A stretch of 64,000 bases of DNA from an uncultured Christensenellaceae bacterium (lineage in GTDB: Bacteria > Bacillota > Clostridia > Christensenellales > CAG-314): NCBI GenBank assembly GCA_910587795.1, contig CAJUNH010000002.1:62001-126000 (forward strand), given 5' to 3'. Positions 43,032 to 51,888 of the stretch are shown piece by piece (the stretch's first letter is position 1; the number at the start of each line of letters is the position of its first letter). Under the pieces are notes generated by a model that was given only the letters and a program-made list of their open reading frames with translations, had not been told where the DNA came from and searched no databases. The translations under genes were made by a program, and so were the position numbers.

Positions 43032-43231
43032 TGTATGTTTGGCACATTTTTTGCTTTTTATAATGTTAAATTTATCAACTCAATGCAACTCAATATACAT
43101 TTTTGCGCGGCACAACGCAATAGCGAACGGTAAGCGGCGGCTAATTGCTGTTAAGAACGCCGCCTGTAATTATACCAATCAATAAGTATTGTTATTGCTT
43201 TTTTGACATAAACTATACGTGAGAGGTATAT

Positions 43232-43930
43232 ATGCGAAAACTGGCAGAAAAAGTGGCACTTATAGCGCAAATTTGCATTACGCTCGTATTTGCGATAACC
43301 ACGCTAATAAATTTAACAACTATAATAAACCCTGACGGCGGTTACGAAAACGGAAACGCCGCGGCGCCAACGGTATGGCAGGAAAACAGCGTACTGACGT
43401 CTCTTATGCTGGTTCTGTTTATTGCATACCTGGGCTTATCCGCCTATATGATTTATGCAAACTTTGCCGAAAGGGAAAATTTAAAACGAGTATTGCTGTT
43501 TTGCGACAGCGAAAGCGCAACGCGTACCAACGTAAAAGTAGTAAACAAAATTATTAACGGCTGTGCAAAGCAGGCGGAAGGCATTACAGTAAAAAAGATT
43601 CGCGTACGCGAAGGAACAAACAAAGGATTTAACCTTAACTTAAAAGTCCACGTAAACGCGGACGACGTTTCGCAAACCATAGACACGTTTAGATGTTTGC
43701 TTACCGACTGTTTCGACAGCATTTTGGGGCTGAAATTTACGGAGATTAACTTTGAGGTGGCAAAACTCAACACACGGTACGCCCCAAACGTGGTTAAGGC
43801 GGAACAGCAAGCGGACAAACTGGGCGGACAAAGAGAGGTTGTGGACGAAATATATAACGAACCTATCGACAATAACGTTGCCCTGCCTGCCGACACAAAC
43901 GACGCGGAACAAAAAGGCGACGTACAGTAA
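43232..43930 (+). CDS. AmaP-like membrane protein with an Asp23/Gls24-like domain
   Basis: A 232-residue protein with two N-terminal transmembrane helices (about 8-30 and 50-74) and a cytoplasmic domain (about 90-190). The domain's alternating pattern ITVKKIRVREGTNKGFNLNLKVHV resembles the Asp23/Gls24 family. This is the layout of AmaP, which anchors Asp23 at the membrane in staphylococci and relates to cell-envelope stress. The tail is acidic and hydrophilic. The ribosome binding site is GAGAGG and a terminator follows. No asp23 gene is adjacent, so the partner is unknown. The assignment rests on architecture and pattern, not a search. Confidence 0.65.
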   Translation: MRKLAEKVALIAQICITLVFAITTLINLTTIINPDGGYENGNAAAPTVWQENSVLTSLMLVLFIAYLGLSAYMIYANFAERENLKRVLLFCDSESATRTNVKVVNKIINGCAKQAEGITVKKIRVREGTNKGFNLNLKVHVNADDVSQTIDTFRCLLTDCFDSILGLKFTEINFEVAKLNTRYAPNVVKAEQQADKLGGQREVVDEIYNEPIDNNVALPADTNDAEQKGDVQ

Positions 43931-43986
43931 AACCTTAATAAAAGGCCTTACCTCGGCATTCCCGTAAAATATAATTTTAAAAATAC

Positions 43987-44027
43987 AAAACGCCTCTTTA
44001 CAGACGTCTGCTGCAAAAGGGCGTTTT
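43987..44027 (+). terminator. Terminator of the AmaP-like gene
   Basis: AAAACGCC (43987-43994) pairs with GGCGTTTT (44019-44026), extended by CTTT/AAAG pairing, and a T run follows. The loop contains the perfect palindrome CAGACGTCTG. It lies 57 bases after the stop codon. Confidence 0.75.
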
Positions 44028-44104
44028 TAATTTTATTTATAAATTAAGCGAAAGCAATAAACACTAATATATTTTTATAATTAAAAGTAAAGTTTCTTTA
44101 AATA

Positions 44105-44187
44105 AAAGAGAACAACCTCTGCTTTGATGCGAACCTCAAAAGCTAGACACTTTTGTAGGTGCATTTCACTTTGCGGTTATCCTCTTT
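44105..44187 (-). terminator. Long U-tailed hairpin behind tadA, copy A of a repeated structured element
   Basis: On the minus strand 13-base arms (AAAGAGGATAACC and GGTTGTTCTCTTT, two G-T pairs) close a long imperfect hairpin that starts 5 bases after the tadA stop and ends in TTTT. Its central 39 bases (44131-44169) match copy B at 53454-53492 at 33 of 39 positions without gaps. The core folds into a second hairpin with arms CCTACAAAAG and CTTTTGAGG and a TGTCTAG loop. Confidence 0.75.
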
Positions 44188-44191
44188 AATT

Positions 44192-44656
44192 TTAACTTTT
44201 AGTATTTCTCTTAGACTTAAAATATTCGGTCAAAATCTGCGAGCATTCGCCGTCTAAAATTCCGCCGCGTATTAAAAGCTCGTGGTTTAACGTGCGCCCC
44301 ACCATTTCCGCAATAGGAACACATCCGTTACCGCTGACGTCGTACGCACCGAAGTACAAATTAGATATTCGCGCATTGTAGCACGCACCAAGACACATAA
44401 CGCAAGGTTCCAGCGTTACGTACAAATCGCAGCCCGTAAGCCGCCAGTCGTTAAGTTTACGGCAAGCGCGCCGTATTGCCGTAAGTTCCGCGTGTTCCGC
44501 GGCATTGCGCGATTTATTGCGGGCGTTGCGGGCGCGTGCAATCACTGCGCCGTCTTTTACCACCACTGCGCCTATCGGCACCTCGTCGTACCTTTGCGCA
44601 ATCCGCGCTTGCTTTAACGCCTCGCGCATAAATTTTTCCCGTTCCGTTGCTGCCAT
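44192..44656 (-). CDS. tadA: tRNA-specific adenosine deaminase TadA
   Basis: A zinc-dependent deaminase of 154 residues that converts A34 to inosine in the tRNA-Arg anticodon. Zinc and catalytic motifs are visible: AAEHAELTAI (His and catalytic Glu) and TLEPCVMCLGAC (two Cys ligands). VPIGAVVV near residue 27 and the C-terminal GGILDGECSQILTEYF are typical of TadA rather than of cytidine or guanine deaminases. The ATG overlaps the stop of the glycosidase gene (TAATG), with no good ribosome binding site of its own, so it depends on translational coupling. A long U-tailed hairpin follows the stop. Confidence 0.93.
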   Translation of the reverse strand: MAATEREKFMREALKQARIAQRYDEVPIGAVVVKDGAVIARARNARNKSRNAAEHAELTAIRRACRKLNDWRLTGCDLYVTLEPCVMCLGACYNARISNLYFGAYDVSGNGCVPIAEMVGRTLNHELLIRGGILDGECSQILTEYFKSKRNTKS

Positions 44657-46389
44657 TATAATTTGATTTTTTTATTTAATTCCCTGATCATATCGGGATC
44701 TGCCTTTAAAATTTTTCTGTCGTACGTGTACAAACCGTTTACTTCGTCCTCCACGTCGCTTACCTGCGTGTATACCGCTGCCGACAAACCTTTGTCTATC
44801 CAGTTGATTACGTCGCGTTGATACAGTTGGTAAATACCGTCGTTAAACGCGTCTAGACTGTCAAACCTTTTGTAACTGAAAGTACGGTCGGGATTAAAAC
44901 TGTGAGCCGTATCCTTATAGCTGTAACCGCCGAACTCCGTAAGACACACGGCGCGGTTTTTGTCCTTGTTTAAATGCACCTTTTTAAAATAAACGTGCAT
45001 ACTGTTGATATCGCCGCCCCCCTGATCGTGCCATCCGCTGGCGTGGTCGACGGTACGGGTCGGGTCGATATCTCGGGTTAAAGCTGCAATTTTGTTTGCG
45101 TCGAATTGCCCCCAGGCTTCGTTAAACGGCACCCACATAGCAATACTGACGCAATTATAAAGCTGATCTAACATCTCGGTGTATTCGGCGACAAACGTAT
45201 CGCGGCTTTGCTCGCTCTTGCGGGAAAACCTTGCGTAATTGCTGTCCTTTAAGCGATTTACGCCGATATTAGGCAAAATCAACGTAACCCATTTATGCTG
45301 TTTTGTTCCGCCGCTGGGCATATCCTGCCAAACAAGCATGCCAAGTCTGTCGCAATGATAATACCAGCGCATAGGCTCCACCTTAATATGTTTACGCAGC
45401 ATATTAAAGCCTAAATCTTTCATTGCTTTTATGTCGAAAGCCAACGCCTCGTCGCTGGGTGCGGTATAAAGTCCGTCGCTGTAATAGCCTTGATCCAACA
45501 GTCCGTTGTGAAAATACGGCGCGTTATTTAACATTAAACGGTGATATCTGCCCGCTTTTTCGCAAGCAAACTTACGCATACCGAAATAACTTTTAACTGC
45601 GTCCCTGCGGGAAATAATCTTTAAATCGTACAGAAACGGATCTTCGGGAGACCAAAGCCTAAACGCCTCGTTGGGAAAGATCAGTTTAATAGCCCCCTTT
45701 CCGTCGGCGCGGATAATCTCCTTATCGCCGTCCAGCACTTTTACGGTGACAGGTTCGTCAAAGTTTGTCATTGCTTCCACAGTGACCGACGCGTCGTCTA
45801 TATTAGGAGTAATGCGCAAACCCTGAATATACTGTGCGGGGACGCTTTCCAACCATACCGTTTGCCAAATTCCGCTTTGCGGAGTGTACCACATACCGCC
45901 GCGCTTTAAAGACTGTTTTCCGTTGGCGTAGTACTTTGTATCGGTATAGTCGCGTACTTTTACAATCAACTCGTTTGTTTCGGCAAGAGCTTGGGTTATA
46001 TCCACGCTGAAAGCGTTGTAACCTCCTTCGTGACGGCATAAGTGCATTTTGTTAACGTATACGTCGCAAATGCAATCCACCGCGCCGAAATTAAGCAGAA
46101 CAACGTCTTTTACAAAACTTTTAGCCAGCGAAAAGTTTGTACGGTAGTACAAAAATTCGTTGGGTTTAAGCACGCGGTTTACGCCCGACAGCGTTGTTTC
46201 GGGCGAAAACGGCACTAAAATTTTGCCGTCAAATTTTGTGGGGATATCGTCGCGCTTGGTTATTGCGTATTCCCACCATCCGTTAAGATTTACGTAACTG
46301 TTACGCACAAATTGCGGACGGGGATATTCCTGCAAAGGTTTATCCGTTATTTTTTCGCCCCATACGGTTGTAAGTTGCTGCAATGCCAT
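44656..46389 (-). CDS. Glycoside hydrolase family 2 protein (beta-galactosidase/glucuronidase-like)
   Basis: A cytoplasmic glycosidase of 577 residues with no signal peptide. The N-terminal sugar-binding jelly-roll domain (about 20-185) has LNGWWEYAI, FLYYRTNFSL, GAVDCICDVYVNK and GMWYTPQSGIWQTVWLE. An immunoglobulin-like domain follows (about 190-275), then the TIM barrel with the acid/base Glu in VPFNEAWGQFD and the probable nucleophile Glu in CLTEFGGYSY. It is shorter than LacZ and similar in size to the compact GH2 enzymes. The exact sugar is unknown. The start is the ATG with GGAGGTG upstream; a GTG three codons earlier falls within that site. It is the first gene of a two-gene unit with tadA. 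Confidence 0.88.
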   Translation of the reverse strand: MALQQLTTVWGEKITDKPLQEYPRPQFVRNSYVNLNGWWEYAITKRDDIPTKFDGKILVPFSPETTLSGVNRVLKPNEFLYYRTNFSLAKSFVKDVVLLNFGAVDCICDVYVNKMHLCRHEGGYNAFSVDITQALAETNELIVKVRDYTDTKYYANGKQSLKRGGMWYTPQSGIWQTVWLESVPAQYIQGLRITPNIDDASVTVEAMTNFDEPVTVKVLDGDKEIIRADGKGAIKLIFPNEAFRLWSPEDPFLYDLKIISRRDAVKSYFGMRKFACEKAGRYHRLMLNNAPYFHNGLLDQGYYSDGLYTAPSDEALAFDIKAMKDLGFNMLRKHIKVEPMRWYYHCDRLGMLVWQDMPSGGTKQHKWVTLILPNIGVNRLKDSNYARFSRKSEQSRDTFVAEYTEMLDQLYNCVSIAMWVPFNEAWGQFDANKIAALTRDIDPTRTVDHASGWHDQGGGDINSMHVYFKKVHLNKDKNRAVCLTEFGGYSYKDTAHSFNPDRTFSYKRFDSLDAFNDGIYQLYQRDVINWIDKGLSAAVYTQVSDVEDEVNGLYTYDRKILKADPDMIRELNKKIKL

Positions 46390-46683
46390 AATATGCACCT
46401 CCGCTTGCCTGCAAAATACCGCGATAATAGCTTAACAAGCGCAGACGCAGTACTTTGTTACGATATATTTTAACACAAGTTTTTAATAATGTAAACAGTA
46501 ACGCGGAAACAGATTGACGTCAGCTTACAAATAAACTCGTGTTCCTCAAAAAACTTTTATAATCATTAAACGATTTATTTTATTAAAAAACTCGCTGATT
46601 TTTAACGCTGCGTTTTAAACCGCATATGCATTTTATAATCGCAACAACTTTACAAAATATTTTCCGTAGAAATTCTGCTAATA
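46390..46683. other. Intergenic region upstream of the glycosidase gene
   Basis: It holds the leader and promoter of the glycosidase-tadA unit (46467-46495). The rest, 46500-46683, shows nothing recognisable. Confidence 0.6.
46467..46495 (-). promoter_or_regulatory. Promoter of the glycosidase-tadA unit
   Basis: On the minus strand TTTACA (46490-46495), a 17-base spacer and TAAAAT (46467-46472) with a TGn extension. The leader is about 70 bases. Confidence 0.65.
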
Positions 46684-46721
46684 TAAAAAGTCCTTTCTCG
46701 GCTTTATCTGCAAGAAAGGAC
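46684..46721 (-). terminator. Terminator of the Fbp-type transporter operon
   Basis: On the minus strand GTCCTTTCT pairs perfectly with AGAAAGGAC, followed by TTTTTAT, about 25 bases after the ATPase stop codon. Confidence 0.85.
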
Positions 46722-46745
46722 GTTTTTATTCAAGTTATTGCAATC

Positions 46746-48335
46746 TTACTTTTTTGCTTTGGCAGTCGTTTTGGCGGTTGAGGTTTTTGCCGTTGTTTTT
46801 TTAACGGGAGTTTTTTTCTCTGCGGCGGAAGCCGTCTTTTCCTTACTTGCCGCTTTTTCCTCTCCGGCAACGGTTACGCTGCCGATGGCAATGCGCTTTG
46901 CAGACGCTTTATCAAACAGTATAATTCCCTTGCCGACAATTTCGTAATGCAAATCGCTGTTTACGGGATAGTCCACGCCGCCGAATACGACTGCGGTTAA
47001 GATATCCTTACCGATAACCAGTTTGACGGTCGTTTCCATACCGGTAGGCAGCGTAGCGTAAACTTTACCTACCATACTGCCCTGTTCCACGCGTAAAAAT
47101 TCCGGACGGACGCCTACCACGACAGGTATTTCGCCTTCCCCTTCGATTGCATCGTTTGAATGGAAAGTAAACTTTGCGCCCAACACATCTAATTCTGCGG
47201 CAGCGCCGTTTATTTTAGCGGTACCGTTAATAAAGTTCATTGTAGGATTGCCTACAAAGTCCGCAACAAACAAATTGTTGGGGTAGTTGTATGTGTCGAG
47301 AGGGGGATCGTACTGTTGAAGATGACCCATACTCATAAGGCAAACCTTCGTTGCCAAAGTCATGGCTTCCAACTGGTCGTGAGTAACGTATACAAAGGTA
47401 GAATCGGTTTCGGCGTGCAGACGTTTAAGTTCGGTACGCATTTCCAAACGCAGTTTTGCGTCCAAGTTACTTAACGGTTCGTCCATAAACAGCACTTTGG
47501 GACTGGTTGCAAGGGTACGCGCAATAGCCACGCGCTGCTGCTGTCCGCCCGAAAGTTCGGCAGGATAACGGTGCATAAATATACCGATTTTAAGTATACG
47601 CGCCACTCTGCGGACTTCTATGTCCATTTCTTCTTTGCACAGTTTGCGTTCCTTTTCCACTACCGCGCCGTCTTTGACGTACTCAAACTTTTCGTTAAGT
47701 TCCATACCGTCTTTCGCAGCTGCCGCCTTAGCGCTTTCGATAGTCGCTTTTAAGTCGTCTACGGCTTTTGCAACTACTTCTTCCGGGTTCGGAACGGTAT
47801 GTAAGTTGTAGCCGTAAACCTTTTTTGCAGTATACATAGAAATTGTATAACTGTCTATAAGATCAAGCATCAAGGCTTTTGAATCGAACTTACCTTCGTC
47901 GTCCTTTGCGGAATTAACTTTTTCTACAATTTCCCGCCAATTATCCAACAGTTCGATAATGCGAGCGGCAACGCGTGCCTCGTGCGCGACAACGGGCTTT
48001 TTTTCTTTAACGTTTTCCAAACCGAAATGTATGTTTTGGTAAACGGTCATATGCGGCCACAAAGCGTAGTTTTGAAACAGGAAACCGATATCGCGCTTGC
48101 CGGGAGCAACGCTGATACCTTTTTCGCTGTCAAATACTACGGTATCGCCGATTGTAATACGTCCCTCGGTGGGAGTTTCCAAACCGGCAATCATACGCAG
48201 CGTAGTGGTTTTACCGCAGCCGGACGGACCTAATAACGTTACAAAGTCGCGGTCTTCGATTACCATATTAAGATCTTCTACCGCAACAAATTTATCAAAT
48301 CTTTTTGTTACATGCTCTAATACAATTTTTGGCAT
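46746..48335 (-). CDS. ABC transporter ATPase (Fbp/Ugp type) with a 105-residue insert and basic tail
   Basis: Cytoplasmic ATPase for the adjacent fused permease, 529 residues against about 350-370 usually. Walker A is GPSGCGKTT (about 36-44), Q-loop FQNYALWPHMTV (about 88-98), signature LSGGQQQR (261-268), Walker B VLFMDEPLSNLD (about 281-292), H-loop YVTHDQLEA. A TOBE-like C-terminal domain follows (VGVRPEFLRV). Two oddities: about 105 extra residues in the helical subdomain between Q-loop and signature (about 132-240, partly Ala/Lys/Glu-rich), and a C-terminal tail of about 45 residues dominated by Lys, Ala and Thr (KKTTAKTSTAKTTAKAKK). Catalytic motifs are intact. The ribosome binding site is TTAGGAG. 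Confidence 0.92.
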   Translation of the reverse strand: MPKIVLEHVTKRFDKFVAVEDLNMVIEDRDFVTLLGPSGCGKTTTLRMIAGLETPTEGRITIGDTVVFDSEKGISVAPGKRDIGFLFQNYALWPHMTVYQNIHFGLENVKEKKPVVAHEARVAARIIELLDNWREIVEKVNSAKDDEGKFDSKALMLDLIDSYTISMYTAKKVYGYNLHTVPNPEEVVAKAVDDLKATIESAKAAAAKDGMELNEKFEYVKDGAVVEKERKLCKEEMDIEVRRVARILKIGIFMHRYPAELSGGQQQRVAIARTLATSPKVLFMDEPLSNLDAKLRLEMRTELKRLHAETDSTFVYVTHDQLEAMTLATKVCLMSMGHLQQYDPPLDTYNYPNNLFVADFVGNPTMNFINGTAKINGAAAELDVLGAKFTFHSNDAIEGEGEIPVVVGVRPEFLRVEQGSMVGKVYATLPTGMETTVKLVIGKDILTAVVFGGVDYPVNSDLHYEIVGKGIILFDKASAKRIAIGSVTVAGEEKAASKEKTASAAEKKTPVKKTTAKTSTAKTTAKAKK

Positions 48336-48365
48336 AATTATAATCTCCTAATTGTCAGTGTGGTT

Positions 48366-50243
48366 TTAACCGCCTACGCCCTTATCGATCGACGCGCCGG
48401 TAAGTTTATTCGCGGCAAAGTTGATTATAAGAACGGTAACGATAATCAACAAGTTTAACGCGTTTGCAGACTGTGTCCACCAAGCCGTCCACTCATCGAG
48501 CAACGTTGCGAGTAATTGCGTTCCGGGAGCGACCAATAAAACGAACAGCGACAATTCTCTCATACAAGACGTAAAAGGAAGCAGATATCCCGACATAAAC
48601 GTCGATTTTTGTATGGGGAAAATAATGCGTACCATACGTTTCCACCAAGGAACGTTCATCATTACCGCCGCTTCCTCTATTTCTCCGCTTAACTGTAACA
48701 TCGCGTTTATACCGCTGCGCGAAGCAAACGGCAAGTATTTAACCGCGCCTACAAGGACAAGTATTAGGAAGGAATTTGTCAAGCCGAAGGTTGTTGCCAT
48801 TGTTAAGAAAGCTCCGCCCAATGCCAGCGACGGTAACAGGTACGGCACAAACGCCAACGTATCTACAGATTTTGAAAGCACGCTTCCGCGCCGTTTTGCA
48901 ACCGCATAACCGATTAGAATACCGCTTGTACCGGCTATTATCGCGCACAACACGGACAGCAGCAAACTGTTACCGAAAGCGCTCCAAATTTTATCTTCGA
49001 AGAACAAGCCTTTCAACCCGTTTTCCGAACCCGTCATTTCGCGCGAAATCCAATAATCCAACGTCATTTGACTGTAATCGCCGGGGTGTACGCAGCAGGA
49101 TTCCAAAGCGAAGGTTACTAACGGCATTACCGCAAAGAATAGGCTTAAAAAACAAATTACAATACAGGCGGCCCATTTGCCCCATTTAAGATCGATATAG
49201 GAAATCTGTCCCGATTTGCCTGATACCGTCGTAAAGGACTTACGCTTGCCTGTAATATATTGGTTAACCATCAATATTGCAATACCGAAGATAATCATTA
49301 CCAAGCCCATAATATAGCTTTGTCCGTACAGCTGTTTACCGATAAAGCTCTTCATGTACGTTGTAATAAAATATCTTACGCTTCCGTCGCCGGTTGTACC
49401 CGCCAAATATCTGGGTACGGCATATGCGCTCATACTGCTGGAAAATACCAACAAAAACGTTGATACCAATGCGGGAAGCACGATAGGAATCGTAATTCTT
49501 CTAATAATTTTTGCTCGGTTCGCCTTTAATACGGTTGCCGCTTCTTCCAAGTTTGCGTCCATATTACGTAAAGTACCGCCGATAAGGATATACGCGAAAG
49601 GCGCGTAATGCAATCCTAAAACGATAGCGCAGGGAATAACTCCGTAAACAAAACCTTCGGAAACTTTTATTCCAAGCAAATTGTACATCATTCCGCCCGT
49701 ACCCGTGCCGATATCGGGGTTTTGCCAAAAGTTTTGCCAAAACGTAGCCAACGTCCAACTGGGCATTATGTACGGAAAGATAAAAACGGTAGAGATGATT
49801 TTTTTACCCTTCATATTTGTACGGGTAATAAAAAACGCCACTACGCCGCCATATATAATAGCAATTATGCTTGCCAGCATTGCCATTAAAACCTGCCTGC
49901 CGAGCGGAGTCCAAAAGTACATATCCGCGTAATCGGAAACAATTAGACGATTCCACCATTTGGTAGTAAAAGAACCTACGGGTTTGCCGGGGTCATAGAT
50001 ACCTTCCGACGGGGAATTTATCATAAACGTTTCCACAATCATTGTGAATAACGGATAAAAAATCAAAAATGCCAACGCCAATGCAAACACAACCAAAATA
50101 ACGTTTGCCGGACTGGAAAAAAATCTTTTTGTGGTATACCACATTTTTTGACCTGCTGTGGCTTTACGTTCAAAACCACCGTCTAAAATTTCATTTGGAA
50201 TCTGCGGAATATCGTTTTTAGGAGAATTTTTTTCTTTTTTCAT
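48366..50243 (-). CDS. Fused two-module ABC transporter permease (FbpB/AfuB-like)
   Basis: A membrane permease of 625 residues with two complete permease modules in one chain, as in FbpB, ThiP and related importers for ferric ions, thiamine or phosphonates. About 12 hydrophobic segments are visible. Each half carries an EAA loop: NLEEAATVLKANRAKIIRRI in the first and EIEEAAVMMNVPWWKRMVRI in the second. A 60-residue cytoplasmic N-terminus precedes the first helix (VILVVFALALAFLIFYPLF). The ribosome binding site is AAAAGGAGG. It lies between the binding protein gene, from which a strong hairpin separates it, and the ATPase gene. The substrate cannot be fixed from sequence. Confidence 0.9.
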   Translation of the reverse strand: MKKEKNSPKNDIPQIPNEILDGGFERKATAGQKMWYTTKRFFSSPANVILVVFALALAFLIFYPLFTMIVETFMINSPSEGIYDPGKPVGSFTTKWWNRLIVSDYADMYFWTPLGRQVLMAMLASIIAIIYGGVVAFFITRTNMKGKKIISTVFIFPYIMPSWTLATFWQNFWQNPDIGTGTGGMMYNLLGIKVSEGFVYGVIPCAIVLGLHYAPFAYILIGGTLRNMDANLEEAATVLKANRAKIIRRITIPIVLPALVSTFLLVFSSSMSAYAVPRYLAGTTGDGSVRYFITTYMKSFIGKQLYGQSYIMGLVMIIFGIAILMVNQYITGKRKSFTTVSGKSGQISYIDLKWGKWAACIVICFLSLFFAVMPLVTFALESCCVHPGDYSQMTLDYWISREMTGSENGLKGLFFEDKIWSAFGNSLLLSVLCAIIAGTSGILIGYAVAKRRGSVLSKSVDTLAFVPYLLPSLALGGAFLTMATTFGLTNSFLILVLVGAVKYLPFASRSGINAMLQLSGEIEEAAVMMNVPWWKRMVRIIFPIQKSTFMSGYLLPFTSCMRELSLFVLLVAPGTQLLATLLDEWTAWWTQSANALNLLIIVTVLIINFAANKLTGASIDKGVGG

Positions 50244-50267
50244 TCTTTTCCTCCTTTTAAAAATATC

Positions 50268-50294
50268 GGGGGAGCGGGACTGTCTCGCTCCCCC
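50268..50294 (-). other. Strong GC-rich stem-loop between binding protein and permease genes
   Basis: A perfect 9-base stem (GGGGGAGCG/CGCTCCCCC) with a 9-base loop lies 24 bases after the stop of the binding protein gene. Downstream on the minus strand comes GATATTTTT, a poor T tract. Such elements behind binding-protein genes often stabilise the upstream mRNA or terminate most transcripts, giving more binding protein than permease. Confidence 0.75.
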
Positions 50295-50318
50295 TGGTTT
50301 TATACAACTTAATTTTTC

Positions 50319-51839
50319 TTATTTGCCGGAAAGTTTTTTATTGATCCAGTCTTCAACGTCAGCTTTAACCGAAAGGATATAAGCACCGTCTTCAACTACA
50401 AGATTTTCCGTCCAGAAAGACAATTCGGAGTCTTTAATAGTAGAGATAGTAGCCGTCTTTACAGAAGCTTTAAAATCTTTTTGAGCATCGCCTACCGTGA
50501 TTTGAGTCGCTTTTCCAGTTTCACGGTCAATATCAGTGATAGTTGTTCCGTCTGCAAGATATTTGTAAGTTTTAATCGTTACGTCCTTGCCGCCGATAGA
50601 AACTTTTTCGCTCTTGATATAGCTCATTTCTTTTTTATTGTTATCAAGATAAACAAATCCGTCTTTCGATCCGTCTTTTTGATCTGCGGGCAATTCAACG
50701 GGTTTTGTCAGTTCGCCGGAGTAAACGGGAACGTCTTTATTGGCAGAATAACCGCCGAGAGATTTCCAAGGAGTAAATCCTTCTTCCGTCATCAAGTAAT
50801 TGATAAACAGCATTGCCGTATAAGGACGGGGACCGTTGGTTGCAAGCTGAGCGTAAATGGAATACATAAATCCTGCAAACGGATCGATCTTCGTGAAATT
50901 GGTTGCTCCTTCTTCTTTGTCCCATGCGGAAACTTGAAGGTTATCTCCGTAAACAGAACTGTCGCGAAGCTTAGAAAGAACGAACAAACCCATCTTATCT
51001 TGGTTGTCGGCAGTAGAAAGCTTTTGTGCAATAGTTGTGTCGCTGTTGATAGAGAAGTTACAATTAGCTATAAATTCCGCAATCCATTTATAACCGTAGT
51101 TTGTGTATGTTTTACCTTTGCCTACGTCTTCGGCGGCTTTACCGTTGTTAAACGTTTTATAAGCCGTTTCGAGCTTCTTAGACCAATCTTCGCTTGTCAG
51201 CATAATTAAGAAGTTCATGTTTACTTGCTCTGAAGTAGGATCTTTAAAGAAAATTTTTCCTTTGTAATCCTCTTGAGTAAGCTGCCATACGTTTGAGAAC
51301 TTACGGTTTGTATCTCCCGTTGTGTTATACATAAACAACTTGTTGATAAATTGATGTGCAAGAGGCATCAAATTTGCTTCGTCGACTTTTTTGTCCATTC
51401 CCATGGGGATATAGTTGGTCAACATAGAGGTTGTGTTACGGTATTGCATTAACGTAGCGCTGTCCTGAATAAGTACGATGGAAGCGTTGCTGCTTTTGTT
51501 GGCGGCTTTCGATTCGGTATCCAACTTCTTATAAATATCGCCGTCGGAAAGTTTAGACGCCTTATTACCGCTAAGTCCCAAATCCTTACCGTACTTCGCG
51601 ATAAAGTTGTCCATAGCGGTTGTAATACGGGAAGTATTTCCGTAAGCTACGAAATCGCCGCTTTCCTTTTTAGCTTCTTCTAGCAGCTGCTCCGTTGTCA
51701 TTTTTTGTCCGGCTTCAACCGCTGCTTTTAAAATAGTATCATCTGTGCCGGGTCCGTTATTGCAGGCAACTAATAAGAATATTGCCGACAGAATCATGAC
51801 CGAAGCAAGAATGATACTGAATACTTTTGTTTTTTTCAT
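50319..51839 (-). CDS. ABC transporter substrate-binding lipoprotein (Fbp/AfuA-like)
   Basis: An extracellular solute-binding lipoprotein of 506 residues. The signal peptide ends at the lipobox FLLVAC. The mature part begins ESGDFVAYGNTSRITTAMDNFIAKYG, the usual opening of ferric-iron, AfuA and phosphonate binding proteins. Later come IVLIQDSATLMQY, GKIFFKDPTSEQVNMNFLIML and ARPYTAMLFINYLM-like sequence (GPRPYTAMLFINYLMTEEG), which identify the type 2 binding fold. It is longer than FbpA (about 340). The start is the ATG with AAAGGAGAT upstream; upstream in-frame codons lack a ribosome binding site. The gene lies between the TIM-barrel gene and the permease. Confidence 0.88.
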   Translation of the reverse strand: MKKTKVFSIILASVMILSAIFLLVACNNGPGTDDTILKAAVEAGQKMTTEQLLEEAKKESGDFVAYGNTSRITTAMDNFIAKYGKDLGLSGNKASKLSDGDIYKKLDTESKAANKSSNASIVLIQDSATLMQYRNTTSMLTNYIPMGMDKKVDEANLMPLAHQFINKLFMYNTTGDTNRKFSNVWQLTQEDYKGKIFFKDPTSEQVNMNFLIMLTSEDWSKKLETAYKTFNNGKAAEDVGKGKTYTNYGYKWIAEFIANCNFSINSDTTIAQKLSTADNQDKMGLFVLSKLRDSSVYGDNLQVSAWDKEEGATNFTKIDPFAGFMYSIYAQLATNGPRPYTAMLFINYLMTEEGFTPWKSLGGYSANKDVPVYSGELTKPVELPADQKDGSKDGFVYLDNNKKEMSYIKSEKVSIGGKDVTIKTYKYLADGTTITDIDRETGKATQITVGDAQKDFKASVKTATISTIKDSELSFWTENLVVEDGAYILSVKADVEDWINKKLSGK

Positions 51840-51888
51840 TTTTATCTCCTTTTTATTTGGTTTTATAATTACGTCGTCTGCGGCGTAG

